Shown here one piece after another: positions 1-10,919 of a stretch of DNA of 64,000 bases. This DNA comes from Symbiodinium sp. CCMP2592. Lineage: Eukaryota > Sar > Dinophyceae > Suessiales > Symbiodiniaceae. The notes under the pieces were generated by a model. The model was not told the origin of the DNA. It made no database searches and saw nothing but the letters and a program-made list of their open reading frames with translations. Position 1 is the stretch's first letter; each line of letters begins with the position of its first letter. Made by a program: the position numbers and the translations under genes. The DNA is taken from contig CAJNDT010006157.1 of NCBI GenBank assembly GCA_905221615.1, forward strand, positions 1 through 64,000, given 5' to 3'.

Positions 1-650
1 GATTTAAGTCGCGGATTTAAGTCGCGAGAGAGTCTTCGGGATCGCGAGAGATTCTTCGGGAGAATCAAGAACCTTTTGTGCGCGTATGATCTAATTAGAG
101 CCTTATAACAGCCCCAGAGAGATCTGGGACGAGAGGATTTGAGTCGCGAGAAACCCTTCGGGAGAATCAAGAGCCTTTTGCGCGCGCATAATCCAGAAAG
201 AACCCTATAAGAGGTTCGGAGAGGCCTCAGACGAGAGGATTTAAGTCGCGGGAGAATTTTCGAGAGAATCAGGACTTCTTATACGCGTATAATCTAATAC
301 AAGTCCCAGAAGGGCCTCCGATGAGAGGATTTAAGTCGTAGGAGAGTCTTCGAGACAGTCAGGATCTATTTGTGCGCGCGCATAATCTAATAAAAGTCCT
401 ATTAAAGCCCCAGGCGTCCGACGAGAGGATTTCAGTCGCGGAAGAGTCTTCGGGAGAATCACGACGTTTTTGCGCGTGCATGATCCAACAAGAGTCCTAG
501 AAGCACCCCAGACGAGAAGATTTAAGTCGCGAGAGAATCTTCGAGAGAGTAAAGATCTTTTTGCGCGCGCGTGATCCAATAAGATCCCTACAAGAGCCCC
601 AGAGAGCCCTCGGACGAGAGGATTTACGTCGCGGGAGAGTCTTCGAGATT
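1..650. repeat. Satellite-like tandem array, unit about 90-102 bp
   Basis: The core GAGAGGATTTAAGTCGCG recurs with small changes at about 131, 233, 323, 423, 513 and 613, with a partial start at 1. Each unit then carries AGTCTTCGGGAGAATCA, a CTTTTTGCGCGCGCATAATC block and a CCCCAGAGAG block in the same order. Unit length drifts between about 90 and 102 bp, so copies have diverged. Short ORFs across it read the repeat and are not credible genes. The array runs off the left edge of the window. Confidence 0.85.
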
Positions 651-1100
651 CTTCGAGAGAGTTGGTGTTGTATTTCAGTCGTACTATATACGAATATTAG
701 TGTAGTAGATCAATTATTAGTATTGTATACGAGACCTATTACGCCGACCCGGGGGGAGGAGCGGGGCGGGTTCGACTCGTACTCTCGCACCACACAGGCG
801 GGGCTTCTGAGGTCCATTACTACCGCTATTACTGTAGGACTACAAAACCGGGTGGGGCGGGTTGGGGCGGGGCGGTGCAGGGCAGAAAAACAGAAACCCC
901 ACAGTAATGTGGGGAATTATAAGAATCGTCTACGAAAATACGCGCTGTAAAAATGTAATATAAAAAAATATGTTCAAGATTTCTCAGAATATTCTTCAGG
1001 ATAGTAGAGATATATTCTTATTCTTAGTCTCAGTCTTGCTCCTATTCCGATTATTATCACCATTGATATAATAACAACAACTATTAGGGGGTGACAAAAA

Positions 1101-1136
1101 ACTACTACTACTACTTCTTCTTCTTCTGCTACTACA

Positions 1137-1180
<44 letters not shown>

Positions 1181-1195
1181 AACTACTACTACTAT

Positions 1196-1236
<41 letters not shown>

Positions 1237-1256
1237 ATACTACTACTACTACTCCT
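1101..1256. repeat. (ACT)n trinucleotide tract
   Basis: An almost pure ACT/TAC run with short TTC and ACA interruptions. Poly-Ser and poly-Val open frames here are artefacts of a stop-free triplet repeat. Similar tracts occur at 9.7-10.9 kb and 60.95-61.17 kb. Confidence 0.9.
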
Positions 1257-1259
1257 GCT

Positions 1260-4200
1260 GCGACCAGTACCCCACACGAAACGTACCCCGAAACACACCC
1301 CAAACATACAGGTGAAACATACCCGATACCAACATGCCTGGAGGAGGTCTTCATTTTGCTGACAAACCCACAAGTAGAATATCAATCTGGAATCCAAAAT
1401 CCCAATCATAGAATCCCAATAGAGTTAATCCGAAACCCCAACCAAAACTTGAAACTCCGCGGACCACCAAACAAAGTCCATCCCCTTTCGAAAATCCTCC
1501 GATTTACGAACCGTGCTCTGCCCCAAATGAGACCAATCTTATGCAAGGGGGGTCGCCTGCATGCTGGGAGCCTTGAAGCCCAGACCGAAGGCCTGAGTCC
1601 TCAACAAGCCCGAAGCCCTCCATCCCAAAAACCCAAACACCAGGCCGACATGCTGGATGCTTTGACTCCAAGCCCAAACTCCCGAAATCTATGAAATGCA
1701 ACCCGGAACGCCGAATGTTCCAGAATCCTCACAAAATGTTCGCAAACCTGGGTCTACGAACCTTCCTACTTGAAGCCCCACTCCCAGACACGCACGAAAG
1801 GCAGGTCCGGTTGGGGGAGTCGTATAGGATGGCTTAACAAAAAATCAAAAAATCGGAGTCGCTGCATGCAGAGACAGCCGAGGTTCTCTGCTTTAGGTTT
1901 TCGTAGATTGCACAGTATCGCCTGGGAAAGAATCCACCATTTCAGCCTTCTTCTGGCCGACGACTTTTTGGCAATCGGACAGGTCCGAGTTTAGATCTGT
2001 CCATCTATTGCAAGCCGCAAGTGGCAGGAGAGTACCCTGCGCTGCAGGCTCGGCACGGCCTCGCAGTCAAGCCATGCTTCTCCCAACCCCCACGCGAATT
2101 CCATATTCCTATAATAAGGCAATTTGCGACCTTCAGTGCAGATGCGAATCAAGAAAACATCCACCGTCTGTTGCACTTTCGACAACCCCAACTATTTGTC
2201 TGTAATGCGCGTCGTCCTGCATATCACTACTTGCATGTTGCACGTGTGTGCTTGCGCCATTCCGTAGTAACAAAGTCGCACTACACACAGACCGTCATGG
2301 TGTACGCACATTTAGATAAAACCCCACCGGCACCGGGGGATACCAAAAGATTATGGGGAGCGCCAGTTCAGGTTCTCCGGCACACTCATCCGTCCCAGCC
2401 GCCCAGGACCATGAGAGCTTTGAAGGGCCCAAGGAGCTCAGATTCCGTCCACCGTGGCCCCTCTGCACAGCTTATTCTGAAGAGACAACCTCGAACAAAG
2501 CGTGCATGGGGAAAGGCCCCGGCCGCCATCCTTCCACCATGCTGTACTGTTTTGGGAATACGGAGGACCGAAAGCTCATTGCAGCAAGTGCATAAACAAA
2601 CCCGAAACACTCGATCTCCAACAACACTTGCTTGCCACAAGACCAACCACGAAATCACATCGAAATGCTGGGCGGAAGGGGCTCACAATACTACACATGT
2701 AGGACTTATGCAATAAAGAAGTGAATACCAGGCTGCATCATGTTCAAACTTGTCTGCATGAAAAGCTACTTTCCGGGGCTGCTGCTTGAAGCCAAAGCTG
2801 GAAAGTCCCTGCACGTGAGAAAGATACTCCTGCAAGTGTGCATGCCAGGCCGAAGTGTTTGACTGCCGATGCTGGCGTCCTCTATGGAGACAGGTGCATT
2901 CAGCGCCTGCAGATTGTGCAAAGCTGTGGAAAGTTCCCGCACTACAAAAGCGCAACTGCTGATCCTCTTGGACGACGTGACGAAGCCTGGCCAGGTGATG
3001 TGCATCACAAAGAAGATTCTCCCAGTATATAGGTCAATGCATGCTGAGGGCATTGCAATGCCGATGATATCCCAAACATTGATGCGTTGCTCAAGATCTT
3101 AGTTCTGCAGAGTGGGAGCGAGTTGCTGCGTGCACCTTCTGCGCCTCCGCCATTCGCTTAAGTTCCGCACGCCACCCGGTCCAGTACACCTCGAAAGCGG
3201 AGCCTGGTAGCCGGCCTTGGCAGAAGGAGCTCCTCTTAAGTGAAATTGAGATCCAACACCAGGCATGCAGTGTGGACCGACGCAGCTCCAGCGCTTTAGA
3301 CGTATCTTGGGGGCCCTGTGGGCCATGCGAGGCGTCAGCAGCTCTGCTGAGCAATCGGGTGAACATCGCCCCGTGCATTGAAGAGTCTACACGAGTCTAT
3401 GTACAAGGAGACCGTCAGCGCAGGAAGAGATTCACAAAGTCAGGGTCATGCAGTGCACCTGGGCTGTCCGGACCCAGAATCAGAAACAGTTCTATGTGGA
3501 CGCCGAACACTTAGTAATCCTGAAGCTTCTGCTCCTTCTCGCAAGAAATAGTTCGGTTGCCAGTGATAGTCGGCAGTCTTTTCCGATCTTGCACAGAACG
3601 ATCATCGGTTCAGGTTCCCTTCAGGAGCCTTCTACTCAAATGAGACCAGGTCCTTTGCCCGGCTTTCCTCGTGCTTTGCGAAGCATCATACTTCCAACCC
3701 TAGTCTCGCGCTACGTCTAAGCCGGTGCATCTTCGGAAACGTATCTACGATCGAAGTGCACTGGCTAGCAGCAGATCACTGCGTGGAAACTCGAACAGGC
3801 GTCCTTCCTTGACTTCGCCTGTGGATCCAGATCCAACAGACAAACTTCCAGCCGCAGAATCCCAAATCTCGACTGCAGACAAGATGCTGTGGCATCGCCA
3901 CCAAAAAGGGCATGATGGGGTACATGGAGAATGCACTTAGTGCGAACGTCTTCATGTTCTTTGAGACTCTCGGCCTGCGCAGCAGTATGAAACAAGCGGT
4001 TTGTCCAGCGGTATGTCGGCCCAGCACGCTTCCCAGACGTGCCTCTCAGGATAAGAACCCAGCATTGTTTGCTCCCGCTCTTTGCGAGCCAGTACTGCTT
4101 TGTTGATCGACTGCGTCCTCACGGGGACATACCTGCCTGCATGTACCTCTCCGCTCCGCTCTCAAGACAAGCATCAGCTTATCACGTGAGCCTGTGGTGG

Positions 4201-4940
4201 CCCCATGCTTGCAAATCTGCGCTGAACCGATGAGGAGCACATGCGAGCGGCATCTTCCTGAAGAGTGGCAACATGCCCAGATAGAAATTACATTCAACCT
4301 TACACGTCCGAGCCAGTTTACACAACGGCCTTCGCTGCCGATCATGACCTGGCGAACATTCCTGAGACTTGCTCTACGAGCATCTGCTCACGCAATCTGG
4401 TAAACACGCTGGCAAAATGCTGAAGGAGTGTCTCGACCACGACCGGAGGGTGCGGATGCAGGCCGGAGCCTCCTTGGATGCGTTGCAACTCAACGTTCTG
4501 AGAGTCATGAAAGTGTCACGTGGAACGGCCAACACTAAACCATGGTGCTCGACACTGTGTCACTACTGCCTGCGTGAACAATGTCACCCTCTGTCGGAGA
4601 TTTGAGGCCGGCCACTGTCTGGGAGCAGCTTTGCTTTCTTCGGCCGAGCGCAGAGTCAGCGGCCTGTCGTCTGTCGCTTCGCAGCATTTGGAGCTAAGAC
4701 AAGATGAGACATGAGAACATGCTGCAAGCGTTTTTGAGGGCCGTCGGCAAAAAATCCGGGTGGTCTGGTTCGGACGGCTTCACCGAACTTGCGGGCTCAT
4801 GGAAGGCTTTGAGGAAGGGAAAATTGAAACAAAGATCTGACTCTATCCCGGAGCTTGTACCTCCACACTTGAAGGTCAAGTTATGGCGCTTCAGCCGCCA
4901 CAGACACAACCTGAACGCCTCGACCTCAAACTTGCGCATT
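1260..4940. other. Region without a supported gene
   Basis: Only short overlapping frames on both strands are present, none with a recognisable domain, repeat or conserved motif. Small exons of intron-rich genes could be hidden here, but nothing in the sequence supports one. Confidence 0.5.
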
Positions 4941-4946
4941 GTTTCC

Positions 4947-7193
4947 TTAACAAGCGCGCGACCTGACGTGCTGCAACACATCCACCAAGTCACCGGGGAG
5001 GGGAGCCGATATCTCGCGCTCTACACCTTGCACGTCCCTGAACCGAATTCTGCAACGATGTAATGCATTTCTCGGACACCAAGCTCGATCAAAAGTGCTT
5101 GTTGCTTCACTTGAGTATGTGTCGTCTCTGCACACCGGGTGGCCCATGTGAGCTAGGTGGCAACGAATCTGGTGCCTCCGCCCCGTCGCAATCCTGATAG
5201 ATCCCACCGTCACCGCGGCTACCAGTGGATCCGGAAATGCCAAATATCCATGACGTATGACTTTCAGGTAGCTAAGGCTGGGCTTGCCCTGACCGCCGCT
5301 CAGGCTCGGCAGGCCACCACGCCAGTAGATTTGCGCCCTGACTTCGGCCCGTTGCTCGTTCACCCATCCATGCGAGAGCACCCTGTACTCGCGGAGAATC
5401 TCACGAGCAGCTAATTGCACTCTGAGAGCATAGTAGGCTTCATACGTTCTAGCACATACCAGAAGTCCGGAGCTTGGCACATCTAGGCGATGCAGGAAGC
5501 CGAAAGTGGCCTCGGCATCAAACAAGATGGGAGCGAGCTCGGCATCTTCTCGCGAGGCCAGTAGCGAGTGCAGCGAGCGGTAGTTTAATTCACCACCGAT
5601 CGCACTTCGGGGCTCCACTTCCCAGCCTGGTGGCTTCAAGAGCACGAAAAGGTCAGGGATCTCAGAAAGGATGCTTGGCTTCCCTTGCATCTCAAGCACG
5701 TGCTCGAAGGGCTCGCGATGCAAGCACATTGGGCTTGAAATGGCTTTCACTAAAGGCTTCCTGTCGGAAGCAAGCCCTGCTACTAGCGTGAGCCTTTGGA
5801 TAGCCACCCGAAAACTTTGGCTCACCATATCTACATAAGCGCAAGCCCACAAGCTCCCGAATATGTGGCTTCGTACACTCCTCCAATCCTGCATGGAAAA
5901 CTCACTCTTTGAGAGCAAGCTGTCTATGCGCACAACCCACTCTTCTTGTGAAGCTCGCAAGAGGTCATGTCCAGCATTACCCAAAATACCCCACAAAGAC
6001 ATCGCGAGCTCTTCAGAAGTGAAGTCCTCGAGACGGCACAAGCTCCTCTCCGTGAGAAGCTTCGTGTAGACCTCGCTAGAGGCACCTAGCATTTGACCTG
6101 CCCACCACAACGTAGATAATTGTTGTGGTCGATGGGAGTTCTGGCGCAAGTCACAGACTGCCTCAGCCAATGCCGAATGAAGAACTGCAGGATCCCTGAC
6201 ATTCAGCCTTGCGAGAGACCAGAGTAAGACGGACGGTGACCGAGGTCGGTCCATCAGTTCTGATTTGGTGAGGAAGTCAACGCCAAAATCCCAGTTGCCG
6301 GAAACTTCGCAAGCACTAAGAACTGCATTTGTGATTGCCAAATCCGGCCGTACACTTGTTGCAAGCATGTCTCGGAAAACTGCCAGAGCTCTCGACCACT
6401 GGCCGTTCTTTTCACACAAGCTGATACTAGCACCAAAGCTGACTTCGTTTTGTTGAAGTGCAGCATGCCTGATGTTTTCATGCATAGTCAATGCACGTTG
6501 CCAATCTTCACATGCCGCCAAGGCTGTCATTACACTTGTAAAGCTAATTTCGTTGGGGAAGAAGGACAGGCATGGCAGACTCCTTAATAAACGCAGAGCC
6601 TCCTCCCAAAGCTGCCCTGATGCCAGACCATCGCCCACAGCATTGCACGTAACCAGGTCAAGACAAGAGCGTTGGCCTCGCATGTCGTGCAATGCTTTCA
6701 CTGCCTCGCTCCACAGACCTCCCTGCCCACATGCGTTAATCGCTGCATTGATGCTCACATGATTCAAGAATGATCCCTTTTTCTGCATCGTGTTGACAGA
6801 TTGCAGTCCGATGTGCCATTTTGCGGATCTCGTGCACGTGCTGGTAGCCGCAGAACAGCAGAAATCATCGAGGAGAAGCCGGCCGTGCCACATTAGGCAA
6901 AGTGTGTCCAGCACCAATTGCCATTGGCTTTCCTGTTCGAGGGTGCTAAGGAAACTGGCATAAGTGACTTGGTTGGGCGACAAGTGGACTTCCTGCATGT
7001 CGTGGATGAGCATAGCTGCTCTTTGCCAGAGCCCGCCAAACGCGCAAGACTTAACCGCACTCGTCAGACTGTATACATCTGGTGGAACCAGCCGCTGCAG
7101 CATGGAACCGAGAATAGCTAGGGCCTCGGACCATTTGAACGTCTGTTGGCATACACTCACTGCCAAGCTGTAGCTGACGACAGACTGCTTCAC
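4947..7193 (-). CDS. PPR repeat array fused to RluA-family pseudouridine synthase (3' exon)
   Basis: A 748-codon frame in three parts. Residues 1 to about 312 hold roughly nine degenerate 35-residue pentatricopeptide repeats (helical hairpins that bind RNA base by base). Residues 312-500 are a helical linker with a SLWG-type repeat as seen in organelle RNA proteins. Residues about 510-748 form an RluA/RluD pseudouridine synthase. It has KPPGW near 520, the catalytic HRLD loop at 568-571 (Asp571; HRLDVPSSGL, with Ser for the usual Thr) and the late GRRHQIRCHLAHMGHP motif. The likely role is sequence-guided uridine isomerisation in plastid or mitochondrial RNA (inference). The frame opens with GTG after CCAAG, and coding reads upstream without Met to about 7240, so this is probably the last exon and the start lies upstream across an intron. 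PPR-RluA fusions are known from dinoflagellate gene models. Confidence 0.9.
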   Translation of the reverse strand: MKQSVVSYSLAVSVCQQTFKWSEALAILGSMLQRLVPPDVYSLTSAVKSCAFGGLWQRAAMLIHDMQEVHLSPNQVTYASFLSTLEQESQWQLVLDTLCLMWHGRLLLDDFCCSAATSTCTRSAKWHIGLQSVNTMQKKGSFLNHVSINAAINACGQGGLWSEAVKALHDMRGQRSCLDLVTCNAVGDGLASGQLWEEALRLLRSLPCLSFFPNEISFTSVMTALAACEDWQRALTMHENIRHAALQQNEVSFGASISLCEKNGQWSRALAVFRDMLATSVRPDLAITNAVLSACEVSGNWDFGVDFLTKSELMDRPRSPSVLLWSLARLNVRDPAVLHSALAEAVCDLRQNSHRPQQLSTLWWAGQMLGASSEVYTKLLTERSLCRLEDFTSEELAMSLWGILGNAGHDLLRASQEEWVVRIDSLLSKSEFSMQDWRSVRSHIFGSLWACAYVDMVSQSFRVAIQRLTLVAGLASDRKPLVKAISSPMCLHREPFEHVLEMQGKPSILSEIPDLFVLLKPPGWEVEPRSAIGGELNYRSLHSLLASREDAELAPILFDAEATFGFLHRLDVPSSGLLVCARTYEAYYALRVQLAAREILREYRVLSHGWVNEQRAEVRAQIYWRGGLPSLSGGQGKPSLSYLKVIRHGYLAFPDPLVAAVTVGSIRIATGRRHQIRCHLAHMGHPVCRDDTYSSEATSTFDRAWCPRNALHRCRIRFRDVQGVEREISAPLPGDLVDVLQHVRSRAC

Positions 7194-7199
7194 CTTGGA

Positions 7200-9700
7200 T
7201 AAGTCCGCACGTAAGCACTCATCGCGAGATATACAAAATAAAAGCCTTTCCCGTCACGGATTCACCCCGCATCCTGAACATCATGTTCAATCCATTCACG
7301 ACACATCGGGCTCCCACGGTTCTTGTTCGTTGGAGGAATGCCCCATTAAGCTGAAGACCACATTCCATTGGCCACCTCGCCTGCAAGCCACTCTCGCAGC
7401 TTGGAGATGTGCGAAGCCAGCTCGAATCCTTCGGGACCGTGCGATGTGTAACCGAAGCAGACCCATCTGCCACTTACAACTGTATCCAGACGAACTGGTG
7501 GCCACATCTTGATGAAGCTTCGCGGAAGCCGGAAAAGCAGCAAGCCTGGCCATTCCTTTTTGCGAAGGCTGCTCGCTTCAAGCTCCAGGGGTCTAGCAGG
7601 GCCATTGATGGCACAGGTAAGGAGGTCAGAAGTTCACCGATCTCCTCCAGATATCGCTGTTATTGATTATTAACATCGTCCAATGCACCAGTACTAGATT
7701 GACCCTACAATGCAAACAGATTCTTGCAGCATCATGAATATTAAACCGATCCTGCTGTCGTTATCAACTGCGGCACAGCGGCAACACAACTGAAAAAAAA
7801 CTTCACCGGATGGGCAGCGAAGTTGTCGCCCAGAGCCCTCTCAGGCTGGCATGCTCCAGTGCAGTATCTTACCATGTCTCCGTCCTAGCATACAGTCAGT
7901 GGCTTCGTTACAAATTAACCCTGGGGTAGAGATGATAATCAAGCCGCCCAAAACACATCCAGCCACCTGATGTCTGATCTTTGCTGTGCGAGAGTCGAAG
8001 TCTCCTGCAGATAGAGTCTAGGCCGACGCTCCGAACGGCATAAGCACCCGTGCAAAGCGTCCTCCATGTCGTGTAGGAGCAACGGGCACTGACTACAGAC
8101 GCTACAGACTCCTGGCAAGCCTTGAGCCAACACCACGGCAGGAAGCAGAAAAGCAAGTGCCAGGACGAAATCGGTCAGCTGGTATACATCTTGGTCTTGG
8201 TCTTTGGTGTGCCATCTTCAGGTCAAGGAGCCCATACCGGCTCGAAGATGACACTCGTAGAACGTTTTGGAGCTCCTTGTGCCCGCTCCACTTTTGCTTA
8301 CAAGGACTTCCCGCTTGTTGCCCATGCACCGACGGTCCTTGATGCCACGTCATCCTTCCTGCACTGTTCGAGCTTGGCTGTTACCCGACCGCAGAACAAG
8401 AGGTAAGCAGACCCGTTTACACTGACCTTGTCTGTGATGCTATGTTGCTGCTTCTGGGCCTATTGTAGCCACTATCTACGAACCTAGTTCCGCTACCGCA
8501 TGGTTCAGGAAACGCTGAACATGCCAAACCCTCAGACAGACGCACCGACACAAAGCTGAAATAGTAGACATAGTATGCCCGTTCTACGTGCTGCCGAAGC
8601 GTCAACGGAGCCAAATATCCTTGGCTCCAAGCATCCCCAAAGTACACCCGGATGATGGAAGCGATCATTGTCCTGACTTCATGTTCCAGGTCTAGCCGTC
8701 CCGGTCTCTCGCATCATGCCACTGCTGCAATCTTGAGAGTTCTTCATGCTGCCCTGAAAAAATTTGCATAGACTTCCAAACTCTTACAGGGCTTAAGCTG
8801 AACAGCCTCCTGGAATGGATCTCTTGCTCACAGCGCGCTTACGGTTTACAAAAGGACACTGCGCTTGCTTGTTCGCAGCGACTGAGGCTGTGACTGAATT
8901 GACACAACGGCCACGAAAGAATTACTTGCCATCCTCCGCACAGCACGGCATCCCACTTTCGCACGCAAACTCCCAAAAGCAGGGTCAGTGCACTTTGGCC
9001 GGGCAACACCAGGCCACGCCCAGCTCGACCATCGGGATTCAGGCCCAGCAACTCCAGCCAAGAGCCTCAGCCCGGTCACAAGAGCGGCCTTCGAGAGCAA
9101 CATCGACGGACTGAAACTTGTCTTCAGAGCGGCGAAACTTGATAATGAAGGCTGCTGCCAGAAGAAAGACTGGATAGTAAATGATTAATGCTGGAATGGC
9201 ATGCGTGAGCGTGACCACCATCATGACCTGAGCGGAGGAACAGCACGGAAGCACACCTCATCGGTGCTGCAGCAGGCACCCCACTTTTTGAGGATCTCCA
9301 AAACATGAGTCGCGGGCGAACACTGAAGATCCGAACCTCACTGATGTGGAATGACACTCGAGGGCCAGGCATGATACCCGTCATGCTCCAGCAGGCATTG
9401 CCCCGATGAAACTTCCCTCGACAGTGCTACAAGTGTGAGCGAGGAAACGACAAACCTTGACTCGGCAGTGGAGGAGTGACAAGGCTTTAAAGCGCTGCTG
9501 CTCGCTCTTCATCAAGGCCATTTCAAGCAATCGGGGTAAGTGCATGTCACGAAACTGCATGATGATGATGAGGAGAACGGCTCGATGCCAGTCACGCCAT
9601 CCCTGGCCGTCGTACTCCTTAAAGCGTGCAGGCGGCCGACAGCAATAGCAGCATCAGTGGCAGCAGCAGGAGACGCAGCAATCCGCAGAGAGAATCTTGG
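7200..9700. other. Region without a supported gene
   Basis: Upstream exons of the PPR-RluA gene should lie in this direction on the minus strand, but I could not identify PPR-like sequence here. A minus-strand frame near 9040-9254 encodes one hydrophobic segment followed by a basic stretch. It could be an exon of a small membrane protein, but has no recognised family. Confidence 0.4.
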
Positions 9701-9717
9701 CGTTGCTGCTGGTAATC

Positions 9718-9755
9718 GTAGCAGTAGTAGTGGCAGCAGCAGGAGCAGGGCCAGC

Positions 9756-9816
<61 letters not shown>

Positions 9817-9834
9817 GTAACAGTAGTAGTAGTA

Positions 9835-9874
<40 letters not shown>

Positions 9875-9979
9875 TGGTAGTGGTAGTAATAATAGTAATA
9901 GTAGTAATAGTTTTGGCTCCCACTTGTCAGCGTCCGTCGGACCCTGTTCTGCAGGTATTAAATCGTCTACGAGCGAGGG

Positions 9980-10019
<40 letters not shown>

Positions 10020-10117
10020 TTTTTTTGCCTCCTTAGTAGTAGTAGTAGTAGTAGTAGTCGTAGTAGTAGTCGTAGTAGTAGTCGTAGTAGTAGTCGTAGT
10101 AGTAGTAGTAGTAGTAG
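9718..10117. repeat. (AGT)n tracts in a duplicated block
   Basis: Three AGT runs (about 9720-9906, 9980-10019 and 10036-10117). The first and third are each followed by the same sequence, TTTTGGCTCCCACTTGTCAG at 9911 and 10121, and then by related sequence ending GCAGGTA. This is a tandem duplication with a period of about 210 bp that contains the triplet tract. The poly-Ser frame 9540-10220 is a product of the repeat. Confidence 0.85.
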
Positions 10118-10411
10118 ATTTTTTGGCTCCCACTTGTCAGCGTCTCACGACTCTGCTCGGCAGGTAACACGTCAACTACGACCCCTCCATTCCCAGACGA
10201 CCCATAACGTCCCACAGTAGCCCAGCAATACCCTAGACCCCCAAGGCAATGGGTCGTCGAGGAACAAAGGATTACGGGGCGGGGCACTCTTCAGGTCGGC
10301 CATCGCCCTCCAAATGGCAAGGCAGTACATATATCAGGTTAACGGCGTACAGTTCACAGGCTACTGCCCCCTCGCTGTCCAAAACAACAAAAACTACCGA
10401 ACCACTAACGT

Positions 10412-10900
<489 letters not shown>

Positions 10901-10919
10901 AAGCAGAAGTAGCAGTTGT

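Noticed and set aside
2021..2716. 231-codon plus frame
   Set aside because: His/Arg/Thr-rich without hydrophobic patterning; overlapping frames on both strands are equally long, so no strand is favoured.
9911..9920. TTTTGGCTC, shared with the end of the spliced leader
   Set aside because: Only nine bases match and the upstream CCGTAGCCA is absent; the sequence is part of a local duplication.
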